In this document: one piece after another, positions 10,730 to 20,744 of the stretch
Position numbering within the stretch: position 1 is the first letter of the stretch
Layout of the letters: the number at the start of each line of letters is the position of its first letter
Assembly (NCBI GenBank): GCA_017654935.2
Contig: CM065700.1
Coordinates: 45,861,445 to 45,925,444, forward strand
Reading direction: 5' to 3'
Length of the DNA: 64,000 nucleotides
DNA from: Phymorhynchus buccinoides
Taxonomy: Eukaryota > Mollusca > Gastropoda > Neogastropoda > Raphitomidae
Translations under genes and position numbers: made by a program
Notes under the pieces: generated by a model
Seen by the model: the letters and a program-made list of their open reading frames with translations, nothing else
Told to the model about the DNA's origin: nothing
The model's database searches: none

Positions 10730-11955
10730 CTCGGAAACACATATGTTTAAATACGTCTGAGAAGCTTCTCCAAGTAGACATGTTACTACTCGGGATTCGT
10801 TTCCGCATATAGAGATGTTCTGCGGACATGGAGATGGCGACTGCAGACGTATAGATGTTCTGCGGACATGGAGATGGCGATTGCAGACGTAGATGTTCTG
10901 CGGACATGGAGATGGCGATTGCAGACGTAGAGATGTTCTGCGGACATGGAGATGGCGATTGCAGACGTAGATGTTCTGCGGACATGGAGATGGCGATTGC
11001 AGACGTAGAGATGTTCTGCGGACATGGAGATGGCGATTGTAGACGTAGAGATGTTCTGCGGACAATGGAGATGGTGATTGCAGACGTAGAGATGTTCTGC
11101 GGACATGGAGATGGTGATTGTGGACAAGGAGATGGTGATTGCAAACGTAGAGATGTTTTGTGGACATGGATATCTTTCCTCATAGAAATGTTTTGCGGAC
11201 ATGGAGATATTTTCCGATGTCGAGATGTTTTGCGGACATGGAGATCTTTCTGCACGTAGAGATGTTTTGCGGACATGGAGATCTTTTCTGATGTAGAGAT
11301 GTTTTGCGGGCATGGAGATCTTTCCGCATGTAGAGATGTTTTGCGGGCATGGAGATCTTTCCGCATGTAGAGATGTTTTGCGGGCATGGAGATCTCTCCA
11401 CAGAGATGTTTTGCGGGCATGGAGATCTCGCCACAGAGATGTTTTGCGGACATGGAGATATTTTCTGATGTATAGATGTTTTGTGGACATGGAGATCTTT
11501 CTGCACGTAGAGATGTTTTGCGGACATGGAGATTTCTGATGTAGAGATGTTTTGCGGGCATGGAGATCTCTCCACAGAGATGTTTTGCGGGCATGGATAT
11601 CTTTCCACACGTAGAGATGTTTTGCGGACATGGAGATCTTTCCTCATGTAGAGATGTTTTGCGGACATGGATATCTTTCCACACGCAGAGATGTTTTGCG
11701 GGCATGGAGATGGTGATTACAGACAGAGATGTTTTGCGGATTTGGAGATGGTGATTGCAGATGTAGATGTTTTGTGGACATGGAGATGGTGATTGCAGAT
11801 GTAGAGATGCTTTGCGGACACGGATATGTGATTGCAGACAGAGATGTTTTGAGGACATGGAGATCTTTCCTCATGTAGAGATGCTTTGCGGACGTGGAGA
11901 TGTTGATGGACTTTGGCTGAAGAGGACCCCTGCACAGCTGCCCCTTTCATCAGAC
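10730..11955 (-). repeat. 38-40 bp minisatellite bounded by splice signals
   Basis: About 28 imperfect units of AGATGTT(C/T)TGCGG(A/G)CATGG in two sub-types: one with GGCGATTGCAGACG (outer), one with ATCTTTCCGCATG (middle). On the minus strand the block is preceded by a pyrimidine-rich GGATTTCAG acceptor (exon start 11955) and followed by CCGAG|GTAACC (exon end 10730). Frames across it are mostly open only because the unit lacks stops. Right-arm partner 46971-48268. Confidence 0.85.
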
Positions 11956-12086
11956 CTGAAATCCAACCCAGTCAAAACAGTCAGAAAACTAATTAGGACT
12001 CGGTAATTGCACTGAATGTCAAGGGAATTACTAAAAGAATGAAAATTCTTTAAAATGTTCGTTTAATTCGTTAACATATTGCACTC

Positions 12087-12240
12087 TTGTTGCAACCTAC
12101 ATTCAGCCGCCTGATGAAGCAGGCGGGTTTGCTGGGCATAACTAAAGCTCATCGCCATGAGGCCCCTAGACTGAAGAAAAACCTGTTACCTCAACGACTG
12201 CTACTATTATTTCAACTACAACTACTACAAGAACTACAAC
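12087..12240. other. Short palindromic GCCTGATGAAGCAGGC segment
   Basis: CAGCCGCCTGATGAAGCAGG followed by GGGTTTGCTGGGCATAAC. The right arm carries an extra TTGAAGAAGGCGG at this point (46801-46818). No function is recognised. Confidence 0.4.
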
Positions 12241-12775
12241 TACAACTACTATATTTCAACTTTTTGTGTGTGATGTTTATAGCCCCGTCGACTGCTACGG
12301 CCATGTCAGGGCTGTCACCACGTCAACATTTGAGCACATAAGATCACAGTTTAAAATCCGACCACGTGATATCACAGTTAAAAATATACAATTAAAAACG
12401 TAAAGATTTGAAACAAAAGTTAAAAAAAGGATTAAAATTTAGTCGTATATAAAAACTTTACAGTTACTATTTCAACTACTACAACTACTATAACTATTTC
12501 AACTACTACAACTACAATAACTATTTCAACTACTACAACTACCATAACTATTTCAACTACTACAACAACTACCATAACTATTTCAACTACTACAACTACA
12601 ACAACAACTACAATAACTATTTCAACTACTACAACAACTACTACAACTACTCGTGGTTTTGCTTCGCGGATAAAGATTATGGAATGCAGATTTGTCCACG
12701 TCGACAGCAGGCAACAACTACTTCAACTATTTCAACTACTGCTACAACTACGCCTACTACTACTATAGCTACCAC
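12195..12775. repeat. CAACTA/ACTACT low-complexity tracts
   Basis: Imperfect TTTCAACTACTACAACTAC repeats, in two blocks either side of unique sequence at 12330-12470. Partner 46110-46720. Confidence 0.9.
12275..12323 (+). repeat. Recurrent CTGTCACCACGT module, copy 3
   Basis: GTTTATAGCCCCGTCGACTG ... CATGTCAGGGCTGTCACCACGT (about 49 bp). Partner 46586-46634. Confidence 0.75.
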
Positions 12776-12827
12776 TACCATCACTAGGAACTTGTGTCTG
12801 ATGAGCACAAAGAAGAAGCAGGACGAA

Positions 12828-12950
12828 AATGGAGTTTTACGTCCTCTTGGTCTGAATCAGACACATATGGGACATTTGTAAATACAAATATGGTGGGAAC
12901 GATACTGGAGGCAATGCCCGGAGGCAGTACGAAACCAGTAAAGTCCCGAT
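12828..12950 (+). repeat. U2-hairpin repeat, diverged copy A
   Basis: Starts GTTTTACGTCCTCTTGG, continues ACACATATGGGACATTTG and ends AAACCAGTAAAGTCCCGAT. In place of the exact U2 loop found in copies B and C it has a diverged core, but the basal pairs are kept: on the minus strand GGGAC/GTTCC and ACTGG/CCAGT can pair. Partner 45949-46075. Confidence 0.6.
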
Positions 12951-13004
12951 TTAAAAAAATTAATACAGATAGCTGTTTTGCGAATGCAAGAAGCAGGAGC
13001 CTAC

Positions 13005-14105
13005 CTTGGTTATATAAAGCCTGGCGTGGTGGTCATTGACCCACGTGGTCCGCCCCAGAGTCCTGGCTGTCCAAAGCCTGGCGTGGTGGTCATTGTCCCA
13101 CGTGGTCCGCCCCAGAGTCCTGGCTGTCCAAAGCCTGGCGTGGTGGTCATCGTCCCACGTGGTCCGCCCCAGAGTCCTGGCTGTCCAAAGCCTGGCGTGG
13201 TGGTCATCGTCCCACGTGGTCCGCCCCAGAGTCCTGGCTGTCCAAAGCCTGGCGTGGTGGTCATCGTCCCACGTGGTCCGCCCCAGAGTCCTGGCTGTCC
13301 AAAGCCTGGTGTGGTGGTCATCGTCCCACGTGGTCCGCCCCAGAGTCCTGGCTGTCCAAAGCCTGGTGTGGTGGTCATCGTCCCACGTGGTCCGCCCCAG
13401 AGTCCTGGCTGTCCAAAGCCTGGTGTGGTGGTCATCGTCCCACGTGGTCCGCCCCAGAGTCCTGGCTGTCCAAAGCCTGGTGTGGTGGTCATCGTCCCAC
13501 GTGGTCCGCCCCAGAGTCCTGGCTGTCCAAAGCCTGGCGTGGTGGTCATTGTCCCACGTGGTCCGCCCCAGAGTCCTGGCTGTCCAAAGCCTGGTGTGGT
13601 GGTCATCGTCCCACGTGGTCCGCCCCAGAGTCCTGGCTGTCCAAAGCCTGGCGTGGTGGTCATCGTCCCACGTGGTCCGCCCCAGAGTCCTGGCTGTCCA
13701 AAGCCTGGCGTGGTGGTCATTGTCCCACGTGGTCCGCCCCAGAGTCCTGGCTGTCCAAAGCCTGGCGTGGTGGTCATCGTCCCACGTGGTCCGCCCCAGA
13801 GTCCTGGCTGTCCAAAGCCTGGTGTGGTCATCGTCCCACGTGGTCCGCCCCAGAGTCCTGGCTGTCCAAAGCCTGGTGTGGTGGTCATCGTCCCACGTGG
13901 TCCGCCCCAGAGTCCTGGCTGTCCAAAGCCTGGTGTGGTCATCGTCCCACGTGGTCCGCCCCAGAGTCCTGGCTGTCCAAAGCCTGGTGTGGTGGTCATC
14001 GTCCCACGTGGTCCGCCCCAGAGTCCTGGCTGTGGATCACAGACAGTGGCATCAGGCTGCTGATGGAATTAACTGGAAGAAACGGCCGGCCCACGTGCGT
14101 AATAT
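13005..14105 (-). repeat. 57-bp minisatellite (~18 units) with splice borders
   Basis: Near-perfect 57-bp units (CCCCAGAGTCCTGGCTGTCC plus CAAAGCCTGG plus TCCCACGTGGTCCG); two units are 3 bp shorter. 57 is 3x19, so five of the six frames stay open for hundreds of codons. The minus-strand frame reads FGQPGLWGGPRGTMTTTPG repeats. On the minus strand the block lies between TTCCCGTTGCAG (acceptor) and CCAAG|GTAGGC (donor). Whether it is coding is undecided. Right-arm partner 45188-45892 has ~11 units. Confidence 0.9.
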
Positions 14106-14200
14106 CTGCAACGGGAAGACAAAGGCTTTGTCAATAATTATCTTGCGTTATGCTTTTTCATACACTACAATAATTGTGAAAACTAAGTATTATTAGTTAA

Positions 14201-14350
14201 GGTCCGTATAGACGTTAACCATATTCACAAAATATCACTATTTCCCCATGGCAACACAGTGTTAGGCCACTCAAAATACGACTTACAATTCACTGTATTG
14301 CCATGGAGAAATAGTGATATTTTGTGAATATTGGTAACGTATACACAGAC
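14201..14350. mobile_element. Foldback MITE-like hairpin
   Basis: Two inverted arms of ~45 bp around TTCACAAAATATCACTATTT and CCATGG(C)AACACAGTG with a short spacer. Partner 44800-44950, which in the right arm is followed by a partial tandem duplicate. Confidence 0.75.
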
Positions 14351-14439
14351 ATTGGCGTAAGACGTTTCCTCTTCAGCGATTCAGCTATTGTTTGAAAACA
14401 AAATGGACTTCATTTGGTCCCTTTTGACAAAATATATAA

Positions 14440-14650
14440 AAAGCAATGATGTCCCGAGGCCAAGGTCAAAGCCAAAGGACAGTCCTATTAAAACTGGAAA
14501 TGTCCTATTGCACCCCACCCCCCTTGCCAGGACACATGTCCCATTGACACTGAACACTGGTGGATTGTGTCCAACTGATTTCTACAAGATCCGGGACATT
14601 TTGTCCTATGGAATGTTTTTTAATTTTCAGGACAGTTTGTCGAATCACTT
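14440..14650. other. GTCCTAT/GGACA-rich segment
   Basis: Several GGACA / TGTCC words in both orientations (e.g. GGACACATGTCCCATTG) with weak fold-back potential; possibly a degenerate relative of the GGGAC repeats. Partner 44515-44705. No gene. Confidence 0.35.
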
Positions 14651-14913
14651 TTCCATTCTCGATGCATCACTGTAAAAAGGGAAAATGTTACGCGAGGAGT
14701 ATTTATCCATTGATTATCGTCAATGTGTACATTCTGTAAACCTGCATGTTCAAAGGAGGAATCCTGTTGAGGCTTGAGGGAATTTCTTTTATTCTTACTT
14801 TTAATTCGAATGAAGAAAAGGTTGTGGTTAGGACTAAATTGAAAATATATTAAAATGGATGTTATTTTATTTATTTTGTTTCCACGCAGTTTTTTAAGAA
14901 GCAAAAAGCCTAC

Positions 14914-15058
14914 CTTGACAATGAAAAGTTTGTCGTCACTGTCATCGTGGTTATTGTCGACGACATTCTGGGCCACACAGTCGGTCCCCAGAGTGCGTAT
15001 TGCAGGACAATGGCGGAACCCGGCTGGTCAAAGCCACTCCCATGTCAGACATCCGTGC
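14914..15058 (-). other. Candidate internal exon (145 nt), left arm
   Basis: On the minus strand, TTATTTCCAG|GCACGG opens and GTCAAG|GTAGGC closes a 145-nt island with all three frames stopped; the frame continuing from the ATG exon at 17452-17502 ends TAA at 14951. The right-arm copy 44109-44253 keeps both splice sites. Confidence 0.35.
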
Positions 15059-15082
15059 CTGGAAATAAGAAATTCCGATTAA

Positions 15083-15178
15083 CGTCCTCCGGCCTGGAAC
15101 AGGCACATGCGAGACAATAAATATAGATAGTCCGATCCTGGAGGTACTGCAATACCAGGAAAGTCCCGAATTTTTAAT
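15083..15178 (+). repeat. U2-hairpin repeat, copy B
   Basis: TAACGTCCTCCGG ... AAGTCCCGAATTTTTA. Its minus strand (15136-15159) contains CCTGGTATTGCAGTACCTCC followed by AGGA, which is the U2 snRNA stem-loop IV sequence. Partner 43985-44097. Confidence 0.75.
15136..15159 (-). ncRNA. U2 snRNA stem-loop IV-like hairpin (fragment)
   Basis: A 24-nt exact match, from memory of U2 snRNA, to hairpin IV, the site bound by the U2B''/U2A' proteins. The rest of U2 (5' Sm region, branch-site region) is not adjacent, so this is not a U2 gene. It is the core of a repeat family. Confidence 0.7.
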
Positions 15179-15265
15179 CGATAATGCCAATGACAATTGG
15201 TTCAACGGGTTTTTTTAGTGACAAGAATATTTTGTACATTGACCACAATTCTGGTGAAAAACGTT

Positions 15266-15287
15266 TAGTAGTAGTAGTAGTAGTAGC
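15266..15287. repeat. Short (TAG)n
   Basis: Run of GTAGTAGTAG; partner 43879-43898. Confidence 0.85.
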
Positions 15288-15524
15288 AAAACGCCTAAGT
15301 ATACAAACTCGCAGTCCGCAGCTGACTGAAGCCGGTTTTCTTTTTACTCCCACCCTTTCACCTACACTACAGCTGGGGATCATTGTGAACCCACTCACTG
15401 CCTACAACAACAACACTTCCCACCTTCCACCTTTTTACCTAGGTGTGAAGTGAGAAAGTTGGCTTCATTCTTTGCAAGATTTGTAGGCTGCGAAGTTATC
15501 ACTCTGTGACATTTAGGCTTTTTG

Positions 15525-15525
<1 letters not shown>

Positions 15526-15579
<54 letters not shown>

Positions 15580-15597
15580 CAGCAGTAGCAGCAGCAG
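15526..15597. repeat. (TAG)n microsatellite
   Basis: About 24 TAG units ending in CAGCAG words; gives poly-Ser and poly-Leu frames that are not genes. Partner 43570-43633, slightly shorter. Confidence 0.95.
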
Positions 15598-16013
15598 TCG
15601 TCTTGTGGGCCTCGCGGCCCTATTAATACCCCATTTTAATACATGTTTTGGTGATTTACTTCCTAGTCTAAACCCTATGCCTTTAATGAAGAAAATTGGC
15701 AATGAACTTCAATTATCCAAACTTTAAACTTCTAAATTTGGATCCTGATCCAAAAGACTGAATAACTATGCTAATGTTAGACGCACATTGTATGTTAGTG
15801 GGAAGATTATTCGGATGTTGCATAATTATTAACAAATAAAAACTGTCGGTTAAAAACGCTATTTCTTGTCATATTCACAATATTTTTTCATTAAAAAGTC
15901 ATCACGGTTATCAATATAAAAACAATGGTAAACGTGTATTATTGCACCTCGTTTTCGTCTTCAGATAATTTGCTTTCAAGTAAAATGTCGGTGCCGGAAT
16001 ACAACGTATTTCC

Positions 16014-16253
16014 TTAGATTTGTTTCCCCTCTATACATGTTTTCTTAGAGTGATTTCTCTTTACTGGAGAAACATACATTGGCACAGAATGCCTTGCGTT
16101 ATGTGCTAAATATCTAGAAAGAAAAACAGTTCCCGTTCGAGTTTTCATTTTCTTCAGAAAAAAAATGAACGGAAAAATAAGGGGCAATAATCTATCCACA
16201 TTTAACCTTGTACGAGAAGATAATTCATAGGCAGAAAGGCTTCTTTCGTCCAT
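16014..16253 (-). CDS. Unrecognised 79-codon ORF
   Basis: An ATG-started frame (MDERSLSAYELSSRTRL...) with ordinary composition, not a simple repeat. It lies on the same strand as, and between, the candidate exons at 17452-17502 and 14914-15058. The right-arm version (42919-43158) has the same length with a few substitutions. I see no domain, and an ORF of this length is expected by chance. Confidence 0.15.
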   Translation of the reverse strand: MDERSLSAYELSSRTRLNVDRLLPLIFPFIFFLKKMKTRTGTVFLSRYLAHNARHSVPMYVSPVKRNHSKKTCIEGKQI

Positions 16254-16612
16254 GGATTACCTTCTACGGGAAAAGCTTCGTTATTTCCACAGCAAGGGAG
16301 AGCATTTGATGACAAAAGAGCAAAACAAGGGAGAGCATTTGATGACAGAAAAGAGCAAAACCGGGGTCTCATTCTGTTAGATTATCTTCCCTTTCGGGCG
16401 AAAACGTGAACTTTGCCAAAATGTCATGGGCGTACTGAACTGCACTTTTGCCATTTTTTCCTTTTTAGTATACCCCACGTATTTAAAAAAAAAGTTTTCC
16501 TTCTTCAAATATTATTGAAAGCGATTCATTAAACATTCGAATAAATTACATTTAAAAGCCGTATGTTTTGATTTTACCCTCAAAATTTGGGGGCCTCAAA
16601 TCCATAGAATGA

Positions 16613-17198
16613 TAATGTCCCATATGTACCCTTAAGACCTCTAACTAACTAAATAGTAATGTCCCATATGTACCCTTAAGACCTCCAACTAAATAAAAAG
16701 TAATGTCCCATATGTACCCTTAAGACCTCCAACTAAATAAAAAGTAATGTCCCATATGTACCCTTAAGACCTCTAACTAACTAAATAGTAATGTCCCATA
16801 TGTACCCTTAAGACCTCTAACTAAATAAATAGTAATGTCCCATATGTACCCTTAAGACCTCCAACTAAATAAAAAGTAATGTCCCATATGTACCCTTAAG
16901 ACCTCCAACTAAATAAAAAGTAATGTCCCATATGTACCCTTAAGACCTCCAACTAAATAAAAAGTAATGTCCCATATGTACCCTTAAGACCTCCAACTAA
17001 CTAAATAGTAATGTCCCATATGTACCCTTAAGACCTCTAACTAAATAAATAGTAATGTCCCATATGTACCCTTAAGACCTCTAACTAAATAAATAGTAAT
17101 GTCCCATATGTACCCTTAAGACCTCCAACTAAATAAAAAGTAATGTCCCATATGTACCCTTAAGACCTCCAACTAAATAAATAGTAATGTCCCATATG
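16613..17198. repeat. 44-bp VNTR, 13 units
   Basis: Thirteen 44-bp units (start to start 16613 to 17185) of TAATGTCCCATATGTACCCT plus TAAGACCTC(C/T) plus AACTAAATAA. Two sub-types alternate (AAAAAG or AAATAG ends). The right arm retains a single unit (42505-42556). Confidence 0.97.
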
Positions 17199-17275
17199 GC
17201 TACGGCCGGGAGGACGTAAAGCTAAGTTTTCCTTCATGTACCCTTCGGGTCAAGAGGACGTAAAACAACAAATTT
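17199..17275 (-). repeat. ACGTCC repeat fragment next to VNTR
   Basis: On the minus strand: TTTTACGTCCTCTTGACCCG then AAGGGTACAT, and a second ACGTCCTCCCGG. This is the left half of the U2-hairpin repeat family and may have seeded the VNTR, whose unit also carries GTCCCATATGTACCC. Partner 42428-42505. Confidence 0.5.
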
Positions 17276-17451
17276 TGTTCATAACATTTTGATTTCTTCT
17301 TCTTCGGATACAACCATGGGCCGAAACTGAAAGTAAAATTTGCTGTGTGATTAACTTTCATCCGACTGCGAAATTTTCATGAAAACTAAAACGAATTTGT
17401 TTGAATGATAACAAAATCTCCACAGAAAACTAATTGAGTAATTCTACTGAC

Positions 17452-17502
17452 CTTCCCCAAAGATGGCGTTATCAGTTGTTGGCTGGTCCGAACAGTCGCC
17501 AT
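17452..17502 (-). CDS. Candidate first coding exon, left arm
   Basis: Minus-strand ATG in GAAGCATGGCG context followed by 17 codons (MATVRTSQQLITPSLGK) and a GTCAGT donor in phase 0. The upstream 5' region is short, and the CT/GT microsatellites of 17755-17990 follow. The right-arm copy is identical in layout (42196-42246). The protein is not recognised. Confidence 0.35.
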
Positions 17503-17751
17503 GCTTCCAACAGCAGACCGGCGCAATATTTGAATTTAAGAGTTGAAAATGCACGGAGCTGTCTTCAATCGACGTCTTGCTGGCAGCTCTGCTCGCATTA
17601 GAAATGACTGAACTCTCTGCTTCGTTTGGCGAATCGGGCCACTTCTAGTGAGTTGATTTTCGTTTGCACGGGAATCACGAAATAAAGGTTTAGTTTTCTC
17701 TCAAGCGCAAAACGCGTGTTTACAAGCATGGATCTGTGTGAGTTAGCGTTC

Positions 17752-17996
<245 letters not shown>

Positions 17997-18039
17997 AAGG
18001 GTTGGTGGATAGATAGATGGATAGGACAGATTTAAGGAA

Positions 18040-18357
18040 CAGGACCGGACCTAAGTTTTTAAGGGGTGGGGGCTAATTCATCGAAGGTGCGAAGCACCAA
18101 GACCCCTAGGGGGGTCCGGGGGCATGCTCCCCCGGAAAATGTTTTTAAATCCGAGAAGCAAAATAGTGCAATCTGGGCATGAAGTAAAGGACTAATGCCA
18201 TTACTGTTCATGTTTTGAACCATTAAGTACCTATGAACTGGTGGTGCTGATGAGTACTAGGTATAGCCCGCGATGAAATTTAGCTGCCGTTCGGCGACAT
18301 GATTTTTTGGTGTGTTTTTTTAGGAAAAAGGGTGGGGGCTGCCTAGGTCCGGCCCTG
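18040..18357. mobile_element. hAT-like non-autonomous element
   Basis: A 318-bp segment with terminal inverted repeats CAGGACCGGACCTA / TAGGTCCGGCCCTG and subterminal G-rich words. CAGGGCCGGA-type ends are common in hAT MITEs. A clean 8-bp target duplication is not visible, so the superfamily call is tentative. Contains a GTGCGAAGCACC mini-hairpin. Partner 41362-41705 with an expanded G-run. Confidence 0.65.
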
Positions 18358-18584
18358 GGGAAGGAGGAATTTAGGGGTAATATCGAGGGTGGTAGGGAGG
18401 GAGGGAGGGACAGATGAATGCATGCGCATGCACGCGTATCATACGAATAAATTATCTCTTCGTTTATCAAATGCATAGGATAATGAAATTTCATAGAAAG
18501 TATGCCTGTGTTGTTTCCGACTATGACTGCCAGATAGCACAGAGAGCACCTGCTATTCCGGCGGGCTGGGCTGAAATGTGTCTT

Positions 18585-18757
18585 GTTCTTCTGTTGTTGT
18601 TGTTCTTCTTCTTCTTTATGTTCTTCTTGTTCTTGTTCTCCTTGTTCTTGTTCTCCTTATTCTTATTGTTCTTCTTCTTGTTCTTTTTGTTCTTCCTCTC
18701 CTTATTCTTCTTATTCTTGTTGTTGTTGTTCTTCTTCTTCTTCGTCGTCGTCGTCGA
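18585..18757. repeat. TTC/TTG/GTC trinucleotide-like tract
   Basis: Imperfect (TTCTTG) and (GTC) repeats, open in all plus-strand frames (poly-Leu/Phe, poly-Ser/Cys). Partner 40966-41140. Not coding. Confidence 0.9.
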
Positions 18758-18959
18758 TCACCCGGACAGTCCCCTGTCATATGAGCGCAGATGCGTCGTG
18801 CTGCCGTTCGGCGCCTGATATAATTAAAAAAATACTTTGGCCGAGCCGTCGCGCCACTACTCGCCTACGCGAGTTTCGCCGAAGCACGTTTCATCGACAC
18901 AATGATAAGTAGTCTCGCACCCCGCACACAATTAACACACACCCCGCACACAAAAAGGA

Positions 18960-19060
18960 CAACAACAACATAATAATAATAACAATAATGACAATTTACA
19001 TAGCGCCTATTCTCCTTAAGGGGCTCTAAGCGCTTCACAAAGACACGATGCTAAACTGGA
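18960..19060 (-). mobile_element. L2/V-SINE-type 3' tail
   Basis: On the minus strand: TGAAGCGCTTAGAGCCCC ... GGCGCTATGTAAATTGTC then (ATT)n. The AAGCGC...GCGCTATATAAAT-plus-(ATT)n layout is that of L2-clade LINEs and SINEs borrowing their tails. Partner 40672-40752. Confidence 0.6.
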
Positions 19061-19782
19061 AGTAGTGTTTAATAGCATCACGTGATTGCAACGCGTCAAG
19101 CATTTCCATGCAAACAATTTCAACGAAATAGGGTGAAAAATGGAATACCGTAAATATGGAAATCAACGAATGTGACGCATCCCAATTTGCAAAAAATTGA
19201 ATAACCGACAAACTACTTTACATATCATAAGCAAATTCCTTTACAACCTCGCCCAGAGTAAGAGCTACAATAATACCGATAAGTTTGTTTTGTGACGTCA
19301 CTTCCGGTTTTGACTTCCGTTAATACAAATTTACCTAGAAGATGAAAAAATGACTGCAGTACCTTTTGGAGTAATGTAGAAATGGTGGGTAGAAAAATTT
19401 ACCTGCTGGTTCCTCACCAGGACACTTCCGGTTCAGTTTTATACTAGAAATGTTGGACTTTTAGTCTTTAGTAAATACTGAAAATATCAACGCATTATGT
19501 CGGTCTTTTTTTTCTTTCTTAAAAGATATTCAAGATTGAAGTTGTAGCGAATTTCACGATTTTTCGGCCGTATTTCGCCAAACATTCGGCGAAATCATTT
19601 AATATTTCAATTTTCGCATACTCACATACTCCTGCATCTTTCCGTACACCCCCCCCCCCCCCAGCCTAATCAAACAAGAAAAGGATAAAAAGAAGTAAAA
19701 ATAAAAAGAAGTAGAATTTGTACGAGGACAATTATAGGACTCCCATCTACTTAGAGGGGAATTCTAAATAGCATTGTGTGTG

Positions 19783-20028
19783 TTAACCCTTTCACCGCCA
19801 AAGTCGCATTTTAGCACCACAGTGATTTAACACCTATGTCACTAAAAGGCATCAAATTGGGGTCTATTATCCAAAGACCCTATTGTCTTAGTTTTGGGAA
19901 GTAAGGATAGACCTTATTTTATATACGTCACAGAAGAATCCCCAACACTGCAGATGGATTTTGTTCTCTACCCAGGTAAATTTAATGGACATTTTTGGCT
20001 GAAATATGACTGGCGGTGAAAGGGTTAA
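19783..20028. mobile_element. piggyBac-type MITE, copy 2
   Basis: Same ends (TTAA plus CCCTTTCACCGCCA) and same interior order as 2101-2347, with modest divergence. Partner 39693-39938. Confidence 0.85.
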
Positions 20029-20070
20029 AGTCATGTACCACATAGAACCGCAAGGACGGATTGAAGACCA

Positions 20071-20223
20071 GGGCCTGTATTCACAGTGAGATAGTATGAG
20101 ACTTAGCATGATGCTAACTTAAAAGCTCTTCCAAAAGTCCTATTAAATCCTATAGGACATTGGAAGAGCTTGTAGGTTAGCATCATGCTAAGTCTCATGC
20201 TATTTCAACGTGAATACAGGCCC
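20071..20223. mobile_element. Hairpin MITE 1 of a tandem pair
   Basis: GGGCCTGTATTCACAGTGAG ... AACGTGAATACAGGCCC, with arms ~60 bp (AGCATGATGCTAACTT / GTTAGCATCATGCTAAG). It folds almost completely. Partner 39508-39650. Confidence 0.85.
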
Positions 20224-20224
20224 T

Positions 20225-20366
20225 GGGCCTGTATTCACAGTGATATAGTATGAGACTTGTCATCATATCTTAGGAAGTCCTGCTAAAGTAGTATGATTTA
20301 ACAGGACTTGAGAAGGACTTCTAAGATATCATGGTGATAAGTCATACTACCTCAATGTAAATACAG
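20225..20366. mobile_element. Hairpin MITE 2 of a tandem pair
   Basis: Begins with the same GGGCCTGTATTCACAGTGA but has a different stem (CATCATATCTTAGGAAGTCC / GACTTCTAAGATATCATGG). It touches copy 1 head to tail. Partner 39364-39507. Confidence 0.8.
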
Positions 20367-20623
20367 TCACAGATCATTATGCAAAAAACAGTACAGTATT
20401 GTACACATTTGTCTGTACACAAAGTGTACAGCTAGTGCGATACAGTGTAATGTGTGTCAGTGACACATCACAAATGAACACATGGGCAGACTGAAGATCA
20501 CATAATTCAATGTGCTTTCAAAGAGCTTACATGTTAGGTACAATACGGTAAATGTTGTACAATAAGTGTACACTAAGTACAACACAGCAGTACGCTAGTA
20601 ACGTGTCGTAATATGTGTTTCAG

Positions 20624-20699
20624 TTGTGCACCACGGAGGACCTGAAGGAGAGGCTGAAGATCAGATCACGACTTCGACAACTGAAAACAGCAAGGGCGG
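20624..20699 (+). CDS. Likely internal coding exon, 76 nt
   Basis: Flanked by a textbook acceptor (GTGTTTCAG) and donor (GG|GTAAGT). Only one plus-strand frame from the acceptor reads through cleanly: LCTTEDLKERLKIRSRLRQ, then LKTARA, rich in charged residues and suited to a helix. Composition differs from the repeats around it. No family is recognised. The neighbouring exons should lie on the plus strand outside the GA tract that follows. Identical in the right arm at 39035-39110 (minus strand). Confidence 0.45.
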
Positions 20700-20702
20700 G
20701 TA

Positions 20703-20742
<40 letters not shown>
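20703..20742. repeat. (GA)n tract
   Basis: About 38 bp of GA directly after the splice donor; the 3' end of the LINE on the minus strand abuts it. Right-arm partner 38971-39028 is longer. Confidence 0.95.

Positions 20743-20744
<2 letters not shown>

Noticed and set aside
10467..11858. 463-codon open frame on the minus strand
   Set aside because: It is read-through of the 38-40 bp minisatellite and the GA microsatellite; the other frames are equally open and no protein domain is present.
12978..14063. 361-codon proline-rich plus-strand frame that looks collagen-like
   Set aside because: 57-bp repeats keep five of six frames open, there is no Gly-X-Y periodicity, and the splice-like borders are on the other strand.
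12978..14063. CRISPR array
   Set aside because: Units are contiguous with no unique spacers, and the DNA is eukaryotic. The same holds for the 44-, 68- and 93-bp arrays.
15499..15727. Poly-Ser and poly-Leu frames
   Set aside because: Both are translations of the (TAG)n microsatellite.
18578..18818. Leucine/phenylalanine-rich frame as a membrane protein
   Set aside because: Translation of a TTC/TTG trinucleotide tract.
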